Part shown: positions 5,923 to 7,467 of the stretch, piece by piece
Numbering within the stretch: the first letter of the stretch is position 1
Layout of the letters: the number at the start of each line of letters is the position of its first letter
DNA from: an uncultured Treponema sp.
GTDB taxonomy: Bacteria; Spirochaetota; Spirochaetia; Treponematales; Treponemataceae
Direction: 5' to 3'
Assembly (NCBI GenBank): GCA_946538875.1
Contig: CAMNHD010000068.1
Location: 1 to 7,467 of the forward strand
Length of the DNA stretch: 7,467 bases
Notes under the pieces: generated by a model
What the model was told of the DNA's origin: nothing
Seen by the model: only the letters and a program-made list of their open reading frames with translations
The model's database searches: none
Program-made: the position numbers and the translations under genes

Positions 5923-6059
5923 ATCTGGAGCCAATTCTCTTTTTTTACATCCTGTCTTTTTCCTCCAACCGTGGGAATACCCCCTTTGCTTTCCCCGCTT
6001 TTCGCCACCAGGCCCTTCGGGCTGCCTGCCTCCGGCAGTCATGGCTACAATCGGGGCTA
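5915..6059 (-). repeat. Divergent inverted copy 3 of the dispersed repeat family
   Basis: Read on the minus strand it matches the plan of copies 1 and 2: TTAGCCCCGATTGTAG at the start, a GC hairpin, GCGAA then CGGGGAA, CACGGTTGGAGG, then GGCTCCAGAT and an A-tract. Length is about 145 bp against 150. The internal hairpin keeps its fold with different bases (CTGCC/GGCAG at 6026-6030 and 6034-6038, plus GCCC/GGGC at 6012-6015 and 6019-6022). That points to a structured family rather than random GC-rich DNA. The relationship is by motif order, not high identity. Confidence 0.65.
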
Positions 6060-6210
6060 AGACTAACCGCCCTGAACCCTTATTTCCAAGGGAAAACTTG
6101 CCTACCCTACCCCCACCGCTGAATTCAATGAAAATTCCTAAATTCTTAATAAGAAAGAATTTGGCTATACAAAAAATTTAAAAAAATTCAGAAATTCACA
6201 AAGAATTCCC
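6060..6210. other. AT-rich intergenic stretch upstream of the flaB promoter
   Basis: I see no gene. It holds an 8-bp inverted repeat, AAATTCTT (6140-6147) and AAGAATTT (6155-6162), and long A-runs that could act as an upstream promoter element for flaB. Confidence 0.45.
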
Positions 6211-6237
6211 TAAAGTCAATTTTTGTGCGTCCGAAAT
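6211..6237 (+). promoter_or_regulatory. Sigma-28 (FliA)-type promoter of flaB
   Basis: TAAA (6211-6214) is followed after exactly 15 bp by TCCGAAAT (6230-6237), compared with the sigma-28 plan TAAA-N15-GCCGATAA. The TAAA is perfect, the spacing is perfect, and five of eight -10 bases match, including the CCGA core. Sigma-28 control is usual for flagellar filament genes. Confidence 0.7.
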
Positions 6238-6268
6238 AGTTAGTATAGGGTGGTACAACCCGGGGGCA

Positions 6269-6289
6269 GCAAACATGCTCAATGTTTGC
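6269..6289 (+). promoter_or_regulatory. Leader hairpin in the flaB 5' untranslated region
   Basis: GCAAACAT (6269-6276) and ATGTTTGC (6282-6289) form a perfect 8-bp stem with a 5-nt loop, about 22 bases before the ribosome binding site. No T-run follows, so it is not a terminator. It may stabilise the abundant flagellin mRNA or take part in translational control. Confidence 0.5.
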
Positions 6290-6325
6290 CTGTAACTCTT
6301 AAACTCGTTCTAGAGGAGATACATT

Positions 6326-7186
6326 ATGGTTATCAATCACAACATGAGTGCTATGTTTGCACAGCGTTCTGAAGGCATCACCGAAGGTAGCCTGCAGAAG
6401 AACATGGAAAAGCTCTCATCAGGTATGAAGATCAATCGTGCCGGTGACGATGCTTCAGGTCTTGCCGTTTCTGAAAAGATGCGCAGCCAGATTCGCGGTT
6501 TGAATCAGGCTTCTACAAACGCAAAGAACGGTATTTCTTTCATCCAGACAACTGAAGGCTACCTCCAGGAGACTGAAGACATCATCCAGCGCATCCGCGA
6601 GCTTGCTGTTCAGTCAAGCAACGGTATCTACACTGATGAAGACCGCATCATGATCCAGGTTGAGGTTTCTTCTTTGATTGCTGAAGTTGACCGCATCGCT
6701 TCACACGCTCAGTTCAACGGCATGAACATGCTGACTGGACGCTTTGCACGCCCAACTGGCGAGAACAGCGTTACTGCTTCTATGTGGCTGCACATTGGTG
6801 CCAACATGGACCAGAGAACACAGGTTTACATTGGTACAATGTCTGCTGCTGCTCTCGGACTCCGCAACGTTGGAAACGAAGAGATCCTTACTCTTGCTAC
6901 TCCAGACGAAGCAAACCGCGCAATCGGTACTTTGGACGAGGCTATCAAGAAGATCAACAAGCAGCGTGCTGACCTGGGTGCTTACCAGAACCGCTTGGAG
7001 AAGACTGTTGTTGGTCTCGACATCGGTGCTGAGAACCTCCAGGCTTCTGAGAGCCGCATCCGCGACACTGACATGGCAAAGGAAATGGTGGAGTTCACCA
7101 AGAACCAGGTTCTGCAGCAGGCAGGTACCGCTATGTTGGCTCAGGCAAACCAGAGCTCACAGAACGTTCTCTCTTTGATCAAATAA
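6326..7186 (+). CDS. flaB: FlaB periplasmic flagellar filament core protein (flagellin)
   Basis: This flagellin of 286 residues forms the core of the spirochaete periplasmic flagellum. It has no signal peptide, as expected for type III flagellar export. The N-terminal D0/D1 region is textbook: [14 protein letters not shown], then [20 protein letters not shown] and [18 protein letters not shown]. The middle reads [20 protein letters not shown] and [13 protein letters not shown]. The C-terminus has [19 protein letters not shown] and ends [17 protein letters not shown]. There is no large variable D2/D3 insertion, as usual for FlaB. The region around 16-28 ([13 protein letters not shown]) is less conserved. 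AGAGGAG (6312-6318), seven bases before ATG, fixes the start. Which FlaB paralogue this is cannot be told here. It is apparently monocistronic, between a sigma-28 promoter and a terminator. Confidence 0.98.
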   Translation: MVINHNMSAMFAQRSEGITEGSLQKNMEKLSSGMKINRAGDDASGLAVSEKMRSQIRGLNQASTNAKNGISFIQTTEGYLQETEDIIQRIRELAVQSSNGIYTDEDRIMIQVEVSSLIAEVDRIASHAQFNGMNMLTGRFARPTGENSVTASMWLHIGANMDQRTQVYIGTMSAAALGLRNVGNEEILTLATPDEANRAIGTLDEAIKKINKQRADLGAYQNRLEKTVVGLDIGAENLQASESRIRDTDMAKEMVEFTKNQVLQQAGTAMLAQANQSSQNVLSLIK

Positions 7187-7212
7187 TCAATAGGGACGTA
7201 GCTTAAACCTAG

Positions 7213-7245
7213 AAAAAAGGCACTCCGTAATGGGGTGCTTTTTTT
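7213..7245 (+). terminator. Intrinsic terminator of flaB
   Basis: GCACTCC (7220-7226) pairs with GGGGTGC (7232-7238) through one T-G wobble around a 5-nt loop. Seven T follow (7239-7245), and the A-run at 7213-7218 can lengthen the stem and make it work in both directions. Confidence 0.92.
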
Positions 7246-7255
7246 ATGCAAATTG

Positions 7256-7264
7256 TGTTATACT
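7256..7264 (+). promoter_or_regulatory. Extended -10 promoter of the last gene
   Basis: TGTTATACT has the form TG-N-TATACT, with the -10 hexamer at 7259-7264 and no clear -35 element. Transcription would start at about 7271, essentially at the ATG at 7272. Confidence 0.5.
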
Positions 7265-7271
7265 GTAAGAT

Positions 7272-7467
7272 ATGAAGAAACTTTCCAAAATATTGATTTG
7301 CGTCACGGCTGCCCTTCTGATTGCGGCGGCACTTATAGTCTGCATTGTATTTGTCACAAGAAAAGACAAACCTGTACAGATTGCTTTTTATAATCTCACT
7401 CCGGCACAGGAACAGACTGTCACCGAACAGATTCTTTCATCCCCTTCCCTTGTAAAGAAGAGCAGGA
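7272..7467 (+). CDS. N-terminal part of a membrane-anchored or exported protein (cut by the window edge)
   Basis: Only 65 codons are visible. They begin MKKLSK, then a long hydrophobic segment (about 7-28) without an obvious signal-peptidase or lipobox site, then a polar stretch starting TRKDKPVQIAFYNLTPAQEQ. This fits a type II signal anchor or an uncleaved signal peptide, with the rest in the periplasm. The segment PVQIAFYNLTP is weakly reminiscent of the first strand of a periplasmic binding-type fold, but that is a guess. There is no good ribosome binding site, and the -10 element sits eight bases before the ATG, so a leaderless mRNA is likely. Confidence 0.7.
   Translation, partial: MKKLSKILICVTAALLIAAALIVCIVFVTRKDKPVQIAFYNLTPAQEQTVTEQILSSPSLVKKSR

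Noticed and set aside
6744..7178. Second-frame ORF within flaB
   Set aside because: It is an overlapping frame of a highly conserved flagellin gene with low-complexity leucine/serine/arginine composition.

Overview
The window looks like a piece of a Treponema chromosome, probably a host-associated species other than the syphilis group. The main evidence is a complete FlaB periplasmic-flagellar core protein that reads almost residue for residue like treponemal FlaBs. A threonyl-tRNA synthetase of the short type (no N-terminal TGS domain), as I recall it from spirochaetes, agrees with this. Apart from one possible frame at the left edge, every gene reads on the + strand.

Layout. (1) 1-355: no confident gene. 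An unproven minus-strand open frame runs off the left edge, and a plausible + promoter is followed by a very strong terminator-like hairpin just before the first gene. (2) 356-805: a small zinc-ribbon + TM2 membrane protein. (3) 820-4029: an AT-rich block bounded by two perfect 150-bp GC-rich direct repeats exactly 3060 bp apart. It holds about 340 bp without a clear gene, a chain of overlapping inverted repeats (1312-1396), and a tight two-gene operon: an FRG-domain protein and a 527-residue zinc-finger/polytopic membrane protein. A 19-bp hairpin and a ten-codon remnant of a second TM2 gene lie before the right-hand repeat. (4) 4099-5856: thrS, with its own promoter just outside the right repeat and a strong terminator. 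(5) 5915-6059: a third, divergent copy of the same repeat family in inverted orientation, whose A-rich end is the T-run of the thrS terminator. (6) 6211-7245: flaB with a sigma-28-type promoter, a structured leader and an intrinsic terminator. (7) 7272-7467: the start of a membrane-anchored or exported protein, apparently expressed from an almost leaderless transcript.

thrS and flaB are ordinary housekeeping and motility genes. The unusual part is the interval between the repeats. Its genes are far richer in A+T than thrS (hand-counted samples: 25% G+C in 2821-2880, 57% in 5341-5400, 67% inside the repeat at 841-900). It carries no recombinase, and perfect recombination between the repeats would leave a clean TM2-repeat-thrS junction. 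FRG proteins are common in mobile and phage-related DNA, and here one is translationally coupled to a zinc-finger membrane protein. This makes the pair a reasonable candidate for an undescribed two-component defence or conflict module. The coupling and the repeats are visible in the sequence; the defence role is inference.
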